Below are positions 52,014-60,773 of a stretch of 64,000 nt of DNA, one piece after another. Under the pieces are notes generated by a model that saw only the letters and a program-made list of their open reading frames with translations, made no database searches and was not told the DNA's origin. The DNA lies in assembly GCF_025561425.1 (NCBI RefSeq), contig NZ_CP094824.1:2418001-2482000 (forward strand). Direction: 5' to 3'. Numbering within the stretch: position 1 is the stretch's first letter; each line of letters opens with the position of its first letter. This DNA is from Mammaliicoccus sciuri. GTDB taxonomy: Bacteria; Bacillota; Bacilli; Staphylococcales; Staphylococcaceae. The translations under genes and the position numbers were made by a program.

Positions 52014-52958
52014 TTAGAACCATCTCTTCTTCTTGAAGACGATTAACATAATAATTGCTATAACGGCCATAATAACGAGAACAATATAATAACCATCATG
52101 CCATTCAAGTTCTGGCATATTTGTAAAGTTCATCCCATAAATACCTGCAATTAAAGTTAATGGCATAAACACAACAGAATAAATGGTTAATATTTTCATT
52201 ATATTGTTCATCTTGAATGAGTTCAAAGAAATATAATTATCTCTTATATCACTCGTCATTTCTCGTGATGAATCTACCATTTCCATTTGTTTCATAAGAT
52301 GGTCATTAATATGCGTAATAAACAGAAATTGTTGTTCATTAAGATGCAACACTTTACCCTCACGCATTCTATATACTAAATCCTTCATCGGTTGAACAGT
52401 TCTTTTAATAATCAGCAATTCTTCTCTTAAATCAAATGTATCATCGATTAAAGTCTTTGTTGTAATATCTAAATTATGACGATCTTCGAAATTAAACACC
52501 TTATCTTCAATGTCGTATATAAACGGAAAATAGTTATCTACTATATCATCTAGAATATGTAATAGTATATCTTTAGGTTCATTTATTTCGATCGTTTCAT
52601 TAAATAACTTTCTTTTGATCGTATCGATTTCTTCATAACGTTCTCTATGGAATGTCACGATAAAATCATCACCAATAAAGATATCCACTTCTTCAGATTC
52701 TAAAGTCTTTAAATCCAGTGCATGGAATACAATAAATTGATAATCATCATATTGTTTAAACTTCGGTCTTTGTTGAACTTGCGTTGCGTCTTCTACTGAT
52801 AAAGGATGAAAATCAAAATAATCAACTAATATTTCGGATTCTTCTTTAGTTGGTTCATTTAAATCCACCCATATCCATTTTTTCTCTTCTGAAATATCTT
52901 TAGGTGAATTAGTTTCTTTTATTTCATCTTTTAAATTGACATAATAAGTTTTAATCAT
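52014..52958 (-). CDS. corA: CorA-family magnesium transporter
   Basis: A 314-residue CorA-type channel. A large cytoplasmic domain is followed by two C-terminal helices; the selectivity motif YGMNFTNMPE sits between them and a basic KKKRW end follows. It moves Mg2+ (or Co2+, Ni2+) across the membrane as a pentamer. The ATG at 52956-52958 fits GGTG upstream; a GTG three codons earlier is possible. Single gene. Confidence 0.93.
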   Translation of the reverse strand: MIKTYYVNLKDEIKETNSPKDISEEKKWIWVDLNEPTKEESEILVDYFDFHPLSVEDATQVQQRPKFKQYDDYQFIVFHALDLKTLESEEVDIFIGDDFIVTFHRERYEEIDTIKRKLFNETIEINEPKDILLHILDDIVDNYFPFIYDIEDKVFNFEDRHNLDITTKTLIDDTFDLREELLIIKRTVQPMKDLVYRMREGKVLHLNEQQFLFITHINDHLMKQMEMVDSSREMTSDIRDNYISLNSFKMNNIMKILTIYSVVFMPLTLIAGIYGMNFTNMPELEWHDGYYIVLVIMAVIAIIMLIVFKKKRWF

Positions 52959-53002
52959 CTTTTTCACACCATTTTTCGCTTTACTTTATTTCATATTATA
53001 CA

Positions 53003-53030
53003 ACTAAAAAAGCAGTGAGCAAATATACTC
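53003..53030 (-). terminator. Terminator of purU
   Basis: On the minus strand AGTGAG pairs with CTCACT around an 8-nt loop, followed by GCTTTTTT. Confidence 0.75.
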
Positions 53031-53045
53031 ACTACTAAAAATAAA

Positions 53046-53888
53046 TTATGAAAATACTACTGTCTTATTACCATTTACGATGACTTTATGTTCACAATAC
53101 CATTGCACCGCTCTCGCTAATACTTGAGATTCAACATGCCTACCTGTATGTTTCATATCTTGTGCAGTATATCTATGATTTACTCTTACAACATCCTGCT
53201 CAATAATTGGTACTGCATCTAAATCTTCAGTCACATAATGACTCGTCGCCCCTATTAATTTAACACCTCTTGTATAAGCTTGTTTATAAGGGTTCGCACC
53301 AATAAATGACGGCAAGAATGAATGGTGAATGTTAATAATTTTCAAGTGATGTCTATCAACAAATGTCGGTGATAATATTTGCATGTATTTCGCAAGTACT
53401 AGTAAATCAACATTGTAGCTTTCACAAATGCTTGTAATTTCATCTTCACTTTCACGCTTTGTTTCTTTTGTCACGCTGACATGATGAAAAGGAATGCCCA
53501 TATCCTCCACAAATTTGCGATTATTCTCGTGATTACTGATGACACAACTGATTTCAATCGGAAATTCTTGTCGATTCGCTCGTAACATAATTTCACTTAA
53601 CGCATGGTCTTCTTTAGACACAAGTAATGCTGTTTTCACTTTTTCTTCAGCATCAAAGATTTGAAAATTAATCTTTCTATTTGTCAGTTCACTCTCTAAA
53701 AGCGATTTAACTTCATCGTTTTTATCAAATTCTATACGTAAATATAAATGATTTTCTTCTTCTTGAATGTCTGTATAGTGATCTAAATGAAATATATTTG
53801 AATTTGTATCTTTTATAATAGTGGATATTAATGATGTAATGCCAATTTCATCTTTACAATCAGCCAATAAAATATAATGCTTGCTCAT
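53046..53888 (-). CDS. purU: Formyltetrahydrofolate deformylase
   Basis: A 280-residue protein: ACT domain (about 4-80) and a formyltransferase-like hydrolase domain (about 85-280). Catalytic residues are in the segment NIHHSFLPSFIGANPYKQA (His) and PIIEQDVVRV (Asp), with SNHENNR near 120. It hydrolyses 10-formyl-THF to formate and THF, supplying formate and balancing one-carbon pools; the window also encodes a formate dehydrogenase. The ATG at 53886-53888 has AAAGGA upstream, and the ATG three codons earlier is too close. Confidence 0.93.
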   Translation of the reverse strand: MSKHYILLADCKDEIGITSLISTIIKDTNSNIFHLDHYTDIQEEENHLYLRIEFDKNDEVKSLLESELTNRKINFQIFDAEEKVKTALLVSKEDHALSEIMLRANRQEFPIEISCVISNHENNRKFVEDMGIPFHHVSVTKETKRESEDEITSICESYNVDLLVLAKYMQILSPTFVDRHHLKIINIHHSFLPSFIGANPYKQAYTRGVKLIGATSHYVTEDLDAVPIIEQDVVRVNHRYTAQDMKHTGRHVESQVLARAVQWYCEHKVIVNGNKTVVFS

Positions 53889-54006
53889 GTGCCTCATCCT
53901 TTGATTAATTTTGGAAATATTCTTACAATATCAACTATTATAAAATTTAATTTAAAAGAAAACAATAAATTACATCATCAGTTTCAAATGTAAACGTATT
54001 CATTTA

Positions 54007-54874
54007 TTATTTTTCCCAATACATAAATTGGTCTAGTTGTAATGATGCTAACGTTTCACGTATTAATCTTTTGCGGTCATAGTAATTAAGACCATGTGAT
54101 TTGAGTTTTGTAATCTTTCCTTCTTGAACATATTTACCTTTATACAAATTATTATCTTTTGATACTTTAATGGTCGATTTAGCACCTTCTTTAGGAGAAA
54201 TAAATAAAGGATCAAATATTTTATAAACTAAGTTACCAAATGTTTGATTATATTTTGTTTTTCCTAAATTAGTTGAAACAGCACCGGGATGTACTGCCGT
54301 AACATGTAAGCCATCTTTTGAAAATTTCTCATGTAATTCTTGCATAAAATATAAAGTCGCAAGCTTAGATTTTCCATAAGACTTAATCGGATTAAATCTT
54401 AAAGGATACTTAAAGTTTCGTCTTCCAAGATGTGCAAATAAATATGCACCAGATGATACGATAATAATTTGTTTGTCATGGCTATTCATAATTGAACCGA
54501 ATAATATATGCGTTAACATAAAGTGTCCTAAATAGTTCGTACCAAACATTAATTCGTAACCATCTACAGTTTTTTGTCTTGTTAATGACATAACGCCTGC
54601 ATTATTAATAAGACAGTCGACATAAGGATATCGTTCTAAAACAAGTGTCGCAGCTTTCATAACATTTGCTAAATCTTAAATCTGATAAATTACACTTAAT
54701 CACGTCTACTGTTATATGTTGATGTTCCGCTTCTAAAAGCTTTTTTAAGTCATTGCCTTTTTCAACATTTCTACATAATAAAATAATAATGTCATAATCG
54801 TGTGCTAATTCAATAACTGTTGATTTCCCTATTCCTGAAGTTGGTCCAGTGATTGCTAGAATTCTATTCGACAT
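54007..54874 (-). pseudogene. Short-chain dehydrogenase (retinol dehydrogenase-like), frameshifted
   Basis: The N-terminal part (from ATG 54874) has the NAD(P)-binding TGPTSGIGKST motif. The C-terminal part, in another frame, has INNAGVM, the catalytic Ser (IIVSSGAYL) and Tyr/Lys ([12 protein letters not shown]), and a C-terminal domain. The frame change falls near 54665-54680, where ATTTAGC would need one T less. About 288 residues if repaired. It is the last gene of the PTS operon, 20 nt after the IIA gene. Either recent decay or a sequence error. Confidence 0.82.
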
Positions 54875-54894
54875 TGTTTATCTCCTTATTTTTA

Positions 54895-55209
54895 TTACTT
54901 TTTTACATAATTTTGATGTACATAAATCAGTTCTTTAGCCATTTCTTTAATGACTTCAGTAGAAATAAGTTGATCTTCAGCATGGGACAATAACAAATTT
55001 AAAGGAACCGGCTCACCTGAAGCTTCTGCTTGGATCAGATCCTTATGCACTTTATGTCCTTCAACTAAAAATTGATTGCCTTCAGAAACTAAGTTCTCAG
55101 CTGTTTCAAAATTACCTTCTTTTGCTTCTTGAATTGCTTGCATATAATTACTTTTTGCCATTCCTACATTTGTAATAATTTGAAAGGCAATCTGTTCATA
55201 TTTTTCCAT
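54895..55209 (-). CDS. PTS lactose/cellobiose-type IIA component
   Basis: A 104-residue IIA of the lactose/N,N'-diacetylchitobiose family. The phosphorylated His76 lies in LLLSHAEDQL. It takes phosphate from HPr and passes it to IIB. It starts 9 nt after the IIB gene in an operon with IIB and a DUF871 hydrolase. Confidence 0.93.
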   Translation of the reverse strand: MEKYEQIAFQIITNVGMAKSNYMQAIQEAKEGNFETAENLVSEGNQFLVEGHKVHKDLIQAEASGEPVPLNLLLSHAEDQLISTEVIKEMAKELIYVHQNYVKK

Positions 55210-55218
55210 TTTCTCACC

Positions 55219-55521
55219 TTATTTCATTAAGCTTTCGGCATGTTTCAATACACCTTCTCCATCCATCATGCCATATTGTTGCATATCAATAACGTCTACT
55301 GGTACTTTTCCATTTGCTACTTTTTCTACTTGTGCTTTTTGAAATCTTACTTGTGGTCCTAGTAGAATAACATCTACTTCATCAACTTTTGTTTCAGCTT
55401 CTGATAAGGCTAACGCCTCAACTTCGTATTCTTTACCTTCTTTATTTGCTGTATCTTGCATTTTTTTAACTAACATACTTGTAGACATACCCGCTGAGCA
55501 AACTAATAATATTTTTTTCAT
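55219..55521 (-). CDS. PTS lactose/cellobiose-type IIB component
   Basis: A 100-residue IIB with phosphorylated Cys8 in KKILLVCSAGMSTSMLVKKM (start of protein). It receives phosphate from IIA and passes it to the sugar in the IIC channel. The start is 1 nt after the DUF871 gene stop, which suggests translational coupling. Confidence 0.93.
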   Translation of the reverse strand: MKKILLVCSAGMSTSMLVKKMQDTANKEGKEYEVEALALSEAETKVDEVDVILLGPQVRFQKAQVEKVANGKVPVDVIDMQQYGMMDGEGVLKHAESLMK

Positions 55522-55522
55522 G

Positions 55523-56620
55523 TTAATCTTTCTCCTTTATATTAAATTTAAAATGTGCCCAAGGTTTTAAATAGTTGAGCAGTGGTAAATCATGTGGCTC
55601 AATTCTGCCAATCACATTGACTTTTCCAGTATTGAGCATTGGCTTTAATGCAATTTGTAATTCACCTTTATATTGACCATATTCTTCATTGTCTATTAAT
55701 ATATCACCACGTTTAATGGCAACTGTATGATGTGCTGGAAATGATTCATTTTTATACTTCACACGACTTTGTGTTGAACGAATCATATACTCACTGACAT
55801 CACCTCTATAAAAATGTGGCTCTTCGATTACAATTTTCTTCTCTAAATCAGAAATTTCATCAAATAATTTTGCATCAAATGTAATAGGTTCATTTATCAA
55901 ATGACTCAAAATCTCTAATTCTGCTTCTGAAGGGTAACAATTGCTGATGATGACATCATCTATCAACCCAGTAGCCCATAAATGTTGTGCTTGAGTCGTA
56001 ACCGGTAAACCTCTATGATCTTCTAAAGTTGGCAACCCTTCTGTAACTGGCCATGGTCCAAAGTCAGCTACTTTACTTGAAACAAATGCTGCCGTTCTTA
56101 AACCATATTTTTTGAATTTTTTACTACCTTCTAAAAAGAATGCTTCTGATATCCCTGCATATCGATGCGGATAAAAATTATGGCATCCTACTAAACAAGC
56201 GCGATTTGGCTCAAAATCCATCACATTATCAATATAGTGATTCATCACACTCATATTCAGTTCAATCTTTATGCCATAAGGATTGTAAGTCATATCACTC
56301 GTTTCTTTCGCACCTACCCCTTCATCAAGTCTAATACCGTCTACACCTAAATCATTGAAAAAAGATAAACCATTTGGTTCAATGCCTAGTACTTTAAATG
56401 TGCGAGGTGCCACATCTATAAAAATTTCAAAGTTTAAATTTTTAGCATAACGAATTGTTTTTTCAATGACTGGTAACAATGTCGCTTTATTTTCATCGGT
56501 AAGTTGCAATAAATTTGTAAATATTCTCGTAAAACCGTATTGATGTGCTTTTTCAATATATTGAATATCTTCATTTTCATTTGATTTTCCTGGATATAAA
56601 GAAATTCCTAACCGTTTCAT
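55523..56620 (-). CDS. DUF871 protein (MupG-like 6-phospho-sugar hydrolase)
   Basis: A 365-residue protein of the DUF871 family: an N-terminal TIM barrel (LGISLYPGKSNENEDIQYI near 3-21, GVDGIRLDEG near 88-97) and a C-terminal cyclophilin-like domain. S. aureus MupG of this family cleaves MurNAc-6P-GlcNAc made by its PTS. This copy sits with lactose-type IIB and IIA genes rather than murQ/murP, so a phosphorylated disaccharide is likely but its identity is open. First gene of the minus-strand operon. Confidence 0.85.
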   Translation of the reverse strand: MKRLGISLYPGKSNENEDIQYIEKAHQYGFTRIFTNLLQLTDENKATLLPVIEKTIRYAKNLNFEIFIDVAPRTFKVLGIEPNGLSFFNDLGVDGIRLDEGVGAKETSDMTYNPYGIKIELNMSVMNHYIDNVMDFEPNRACLVGCHNFYPHRYAGISEAFFLEGSKKFKKYGLRTAAFVSSKVADFGPWPVTEGLPTLEDHRGLPVTTQAQHLWATGLIDDVIISNCYPSEAELEILSHLINEPITFDAKLFDEISDLEKKIVIEEPHFYRGDVSEYMIRSTQSRVKYKNESFPAHHTVAIKRGDILIDNEEYGQYKGELQIALKPMLNTGKVNVIGRIEPHDLPLLNYLKPWAHFKFNIKEKD

Positions 56621-56701
56621 CTAACTTCACTTCCATTCGCAATATATTTCTTTTTTTATAATTTTGAATATTTTATCTATTTAGTTTATACTATAACAAA
56701 A

Positions 56702-56716
56702 TTGAAGCGCTTACAA
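56702..56716. promoter_or_regulatory. cre-like site next to the IS150-like element
   Basis: TTGAAGCGCTTACAA has a perfect right half of a CcpA site and a left half one base short. It lies between the DUF871 gene and the IS and would have controlled the divergent PTS genes. Confidence 0.4.
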
Positions 56717-56771
56717 GGTACTGCACCCCTAAAGTTAGAGTAAAAAAACTAACTTTAGGGGGTGTTTTAAT

Positions 56772-57323
56772 ATGACAAAATATAGTGATGAATTTAAGTT
56801 GAAAGTTGTAAGAGATTATCTAGATGGCCATTATGGTTATCGAAAATTAGCTAAAAAATATAATATACCTGATAAAATTATTATACGAACATGGGTAAAA
56901 GCCTTTCAATCATTCGGTGTAGATGGCATTAAAAAGAAACAGAAAAAGACAGTTTATTCTGTTACATTCAAAATAAATGTATTAAACTATATGAAAAGAA
57001 CAGGCGATTCCTTCCAAGATACAGCGATTAAATTTGGCCTAAATACCCCATCTATTATTGTGCGATGGAAAAAGATATATGACAAAGAAGGTGTGGAAGG
57101 ACTCGAAAAGCCGAAAGGACGACCTCCCATGAAAAAGAAGAAACAGAAGAAATCTAATCAAAACCTATCACGAGAAAAAGAGTTAGAGCTAGAAAATGAA
57201 AATCTTCGATTAGAGAATGCTTATTTAAAAAAGTTGAACGCTTTTCGAGAGAATCCGAGTGCCTTTCTAGAAAAGCACAAGCAGCAGTGGCATTCGAACT
57301 CAAAGAAGAAGGATTCAAATTAA
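56772..57323 (+). CDS. IS150-like OrfA
   Basis: A 183-residue protein with two helix-turn-helix segments (about 5-50 and 65-110) and a C-terminal leucine-rich coiled coil (about 130-160). It binds the IS ends. At 57227-57233 its frame contains the slippery heptamer A-AAA-AAG, where a -1 shift leads into OrfB. Confidence 0.92.
   Translation: MTKYSDEFKLKVVRDYLDGHYGYRKLAKKYNIPDKIIIRTWVKAFQSFGVDGIKKKQKKTVYSVTFKINVLNYMKRTGDSFQDTAIKFGLNTPSIIVRWKKIYDKEGVEGLEKPKGRPPMKKKKQKKSNQNLSREKELELENENLRLENAYLKKLNAFRENPSAFLEKHKQQWHSNSKKKDSN
57227..57233 (+). promoter_or_regulatory. -1 frameshift site A-AAA-AAG in IS150-like element 1
   Basis: The heptamer sits in the correct phase of orfA (TTA AAA AAG), and the -1 frame after it is open into orfB, giving the OrfAB fusion transposase. 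Confidence 0.75.
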
Positions 57324-58150
57324 AAGATATCTTAGTAAAGGTTGGTATACCAGAAGCAACCTATCATTACCATGCCAAACAATTACAAAAGGAAGATTTA
57401 GATAAAGGTTGGAAGAAAAAGATCATTGAACTTTTTCAAAAACACAACGGTAAATACGGCTATCGTCGTATATATTTAGCTTTGAGAAATCAAGGTTATC
57501 TCATTAACCATAAGAAAGTACAACGAATTATGCGAGAACTAGGATTAAAATGTCAAAAATTCACACGTAAATCACGCTATCAATCATACAAAGGTACAGT
57601 TGGTAAAGTGGCTGAAAATCGCTTGAATCGTAGATTCCATACATCTATTCGACTTCAAAAATTAGTGACAGATATCACTGAATTTAAATGTGCTGAAGAA
57701 CAAAAATTATATCTCAGCCCTATTATGGATTTATACAATGGGGAAATCATTTCTTATGGTATATCCAGAAGACCAACATTAGACTTAGTACTTCAATCAT
57801 TGGATAAAGCAGTTACAATCATTAAGCATGAAGCACCATATCGTACGACGATACATTCTGATCAAGGTTGGCATTATCAGCATAATGCATGGATTAGAAG
57901 ATTATCGGAACAAAGGATTTATCAAAGTATGTCACGTAAAGCGACGTGTGCGGATAATGCTTCTATGGAGAATTTCTTTGGCATCATGAAGCAGGAAATG
58001 TATCATGGAGAAGAACTTGTTAACTATGAAACATTAAAAAGAAGAATTGAGGATTACATCTATTGGTATAACAATGAACGTTTGAAATTAAAATTGGCTG
58101 GACGAAGTCCAGTACAATACCGAACTCAATCCAGCCAATTAATAGCATAA
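57287..58150 (+). CDS. IS150-like OrfB (DDE integrase domain)
   Basis: Up to 287 residues from a GTG, but the natural product is the OrfAB fusion reached by -1 frameshift. HTH_21 region (HNGKYGYRRIYLAL) and rve core with Asp in VTDITEFK, Asp in HSDQGWHYQ and Glu in SMENFFGIMKQE. The triad is intact, so the element looks active. Confidence 0.92.
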   Translation: MAFELKEEGFKLKDILVKVGIPEATYHYHAKQLQKEDLDKGWKKKIIELFQKHNGKYGYRRIYLALRNQGYLINHKKVQRIMRELGLKCQKFTRKSRYQSYKGTVGKVAENRLNRRFHTSIRLQKLVTDITEFKCAEEQKLYLSPIMDLYNGEIISYGISRRPTLDLVLQSLDKAVTIIKHEAPYRTTIHSDQGWHYQHNAWIRRLSEQRIYQSMSRKATCADNASMENFFGIMKQEMYHGEELVNYETLKRRIEDYIYWYNNERLKLKLAGRSPVQYRTQSSQLIA

Positions 58151-58201
58151 TGGAAACTCTAACTTTGGGGGGTCACTACCCAAACGAAGGGAGATTTTTT
58201 T

Positions 58202-59182
58202 ATGAATAACTTTGCGACATGGATAGAAGGCAAACTTTCAGGTCCAATGACCAAGCTTTCTAACCAGCGTCATTTACTCGCCATTCGTGACGGGGTTATT
58301 TCAGCACTTCCATTTATTATATTCGGCTCATTCTTCCTAATATTTGCGACACCACCGTTACCAGAGTCGTGGGCAATTACTCAGTGGGCAACAGAACATG
58401 CTGAGCAAATTTTAATTCCATATAGAATGACGATGTTTATCATGAGTTTATATATAGTGTTTGGTATAGGTTACAATCTCGCCAAATCCTATGACTTAGA
58501 TCCATTGTCAGCAGCACAACTTTCCACTGCTGCATTCTTATTAACAATCGCACCAACTATGGATAAAAAATTAGGTTTCGTATTACCAATGACCAATATA
58601 GGTGGTCATGGACTATTTGTTGCAATGTTTGTTGCGATATTCTCAGTAGAAATATATCGATTATGTAAAAATAAAAATATTACGATCAAGATGCCACCTC
58701 AAGTACCGCCATCAGTAAGTCGCTCATTTGAATCTTTAATCCCAGTAGTTTTTGTACTCGGTGCAATGAGTATCATTACAGTAGTATTCCAACTTGATTT
58801 ACATACACTCGTTGATAAAATCGTAGGTCCACTTGTCTTTGCAGGTGATACATTACCTGGTGTACTAGTACCTGTATTCTTAACAATGTTCTTCTGGGCA
58901 TTTGGTATTCATGGTATGTCGATTGTCGGTACAATCGAGCGTCCTCTATGGGAAGTATATTTAGCTAAAAATGCAGAAGCACATGCTGCCGGTGAACCTT
59001 TACCACATATAGCACCAGAAACATTTTTCCAATGGTTTGTTTGGATAGGTGGCGCAGGTGCTACATTAGGACTTGTCATTTGTATATTATTATTTGCAAA
59101 ATCTCAGTTCTTAAAGAAATTCGGTAAAGCTGTATCAATACCATCATTATTTAATATTAATGAACCCGTAATATTGATGTGA
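58202..59182 (+). pseudogene. PTS lactose/cellobiose-type IIC, 3' end removed by IS
   Basis: Starts at ATG 58202 with GAAGGGAG upstream. 326 residues of a Lac-family EIIC (usually about 430-450) with the opening LSNQRHLLAIRDGVISALPFIIFGS-like stretch (landmark) and the active-site region ending FNINEPVI, where the second IS begins. The conserved continuation after NEPV, about 100 residues with the last helices, is missing and not found beyond the IS. The protein cannot complete its channel. Confidence 0.88.
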
Positions 59183-59229
59183 ACCCAAATATTTGAACTA
59201 AACAAATCAAAATATTGGGGTGCATTCTA

Positions 59230-59766
59230 ATGAGGAAAAAATATGAATTTAAATTCAAACTAAAACTTGTAAAAGAATATTTAGAAGGACATCAAAGTTA
59301 TAGAACAATTGCTTTAAAATATGGTATTTCAAGTTGGTCTGTCCTTCGGATTTGGGTCAATCAATATAAAGAGTTTGGAGAAGAAGGTTTAGAAATAAAA
59401 AGTAGAAATACTGTTTATACTAGCGAATTTAAATTATCTGTTTTAAAATTTAGACAAGAAAATATGTTGTCTTATCAAGATACTGCGAATCACTTTAGAA
59501 TTATTAATCCTATTATCATTGCCAATTGGCAACATCAATTTGATGAAAAGTGTCGTCTTGATATAGATAATAAACAAAAGGGACGATCTCACACTATGAC
59601 TAAAAAACGATCTAAATCAGATAATAAAAATTTACCTTTAAATGAAAATGAACGTGAAGAACTTGAAAGACTTAGAAATGAAAATGAGACGTTAAAGGCA
59701 GGTATAGCTTATCAAAAAAAGTTACAAGCCTTGACCGACATTTACGGAAGCAAAAATCAGAAATAG
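59230..59766 (+). CDS. IS150-like OrfA (element 2)
   Basis: A 178-residue OrfA starting at ATG 59230 with GGGGTG upstream. Two HTH segments (KYGISSWSVLRIWVNQY near 25-41) and a C-terminal coiled coil (LERLRNENETLKAGIAYQKK). The slippery heptamer A-AAA-AAG at 59715-59721 lies in frame (CAA AAA AAG). Confidence 0.9.
   Translation: MRKKYEFKFKLKLVKEYLEGHQSYRTIALKYGISSWSVLRIWVNQYKEFGEEGLEIKSRNTVYTSEFKLSVLKFRQENMLSYQDTANHFRIINPIIIANWQHQFDEKCRLDIDNKQKGRSHTMTKKRSKSDNKNLPLNENEREELERLRNENETLKAGIAYQKKLQALTDIYGSKNQK
59715..59721 (+). promoter_or_regulatory. -1 frameshift site A-AAA-AAG in IS150-like element 2
   Basis: After a -1 shift here the frame is open without a stop to 60638, joining OrfA to OrfB. 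Confidence 0.75.
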
Positions 59767-60638
59767 TAAAGGTCATTAAGGAACTAAATGAAACATATAA
59801 TATACGATTAAGTATCTTATTTAAAGTCGCTCAAATAGCTAAATCTGTATACTATTATTGGATAAATAAATTTAGTAAAGCTGATAAAGATGAAACATTG
59901 ATTCAAGTAATAAAAGAAATATGTGAAGAATCAAACCATACCTATGGTTATCGTCGTGTTACACAAGCACTAAGAAATAGAGGTCTTATCGTAAATCATA
60001 AAAAAGTACTAAGAATTATGAAAGAACATAATCTAACTTGTACAAAGTTCACACATAGAGGTCGTAAGTATCGTTCCTTTAAAGGTAAAGTTGGTAAAGT
60101 AGCTCAAAATATATTAAATCGTAGATTTAAAACAAGTCTCCCATTTCAAAAAGTCGTAACAGATATTACAGAGTTCAAATTAATGAATGGTCAGAAATTA
60201 TATTTATCACCTTTTATGGACTTATATAGTTCAGAGATTATCAGCTTTAAAATCTCAAGTCGTCCTACATTAGATATAGTCATCAATCCATTAAAAGAAA
60301 TGATAAAGCGTCGTCCAAACCTAGATCATCGTTTAACGATTCATTCAGATCAAGGCTGGCATTATCAACATTCACAATACACTAGATTATTAAAAGACCA
60401 TAAAATATTTCAGAGTATGTCTAGAAAAGGTAATTGTCTAGATAATTCAGTTATGGAAAACTTTTTTGGGTTACTTAAACAAGAAATGTATTATGGCCAA
60501 GAATTTAAAGATTTTCAGGACCTTGAACAAGCTATTCATCGATATATCGATTTTTATAATAACGAAAGAATCAAATCAAAATTAAAAGGCTTATCTCCCA
60601 AAAATTACAGGAGACAAACCTTTGAAATAATATACTAA
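59721..60638 (+). CDS. IS150-like OrfB (element 2), expressed by frameshift
   Basis: The frame is open from the slippery site to 60638 (about 305 residues) but has no initiation codon with a ribosome binding site before 59898, as expected for a product made only as OrfAB. It has YGYRRVTQAL, Asp in VTDITEFK, Asp in HSDQGWHYQ and Glu in VMENFFGLLKQE. The triad is intact. Confidence 0.88.
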   Translation, partial: VTSLDRHLRKQKSEIVKVIKELNETYNIRLSILFKVAQIAKSVYYYWINKFSKADKDETLIQVIKEICEESNHTYGYRRVTQALRNRGLIVNHKKVLRIMKEHNLTCTKFTHRGRKYRSFKGKVGKVAQNILNRRFKTSLPFQKVVTDITEFKLMNGQKLYLSPFMDLYSSEIISFKISSRPTLDIVINPLKEMIKRRPNLDHRLTIHSDQGWHYQHSQYTRLLKDHKIFQSMSRKGNCLDNSVMENFFGLLKQEMYYGQEFKDFQDLEQAIHRYIDFYNNERIKSKLKGLSPKNYRRQTFEIIY

Positions 60639-60680
60639 TTAAGGTTTAGATTTTTGGGTTCAGTACAGACTTGGGACATT

Positions 60681-60710
60681 TCTTGGCTTTATTCAGTAGT
60701 TAAGCTATGA
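60681..60710. repeat. TTGGCTT hairpin repeat, copy 3 (decayed)
   Basis: TCTTGGCTT and loop tattcagtagtt match copy 1 closely; the right arm has changed to AAGCTATGA, so pairing is partly lost. Confidence 0.6.
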
Positions 60711-60773
60711 CTTAGGCTATCTCTGTTAGCATTCCTAATATTCATTCAATACAATGTTATGTATTATACTAGT

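Larger units (their letters stand above)
56717..58180 (+). mobile_element. IS3-family (IS150 group) insertion sequence 1
   Basis: A 1464-bp element. Imperfect terminal inverted repeats (GGTACTGCACCCCTAAAGTT and GGTAGTGACCCCCCAAAGTT, four mismatches over 24 bp) are flanked by a 3-bp target duplication CAA (56714-56716 and 58181-58183), normal for the group. It carries orfA and orfB in the usual overlapping arrangement. It separates the DUF871-IIB-IIA operon from the divergent IIC gene. Confidence 0.9.
59174..60667 (+). mobile_element. IS3-family (IS150 group) insertion sequence 2
   Basis: About 1.49 kb, ends sharing TGAACCCAAA (59180-59189 and, inverted, 60653-60662). The elements at 56717 and here are different members, with OrfB proteins clearly related but far from identical. 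I see no target duplication, and the 3' end of the IIC gene is missing on the far side, so an IS-adjacent deletion is likely. End coordinates are approximate to a few bases. Confidence 0.85.

Noticed and set aside
56717-60667. Composite transposon formed by two IS150-like elements around the PTS IIC fragment
   Set aside because: The two elements are different members with different end sequences, no outer target duplication is seen, and the gene between them is a truncated remnant.
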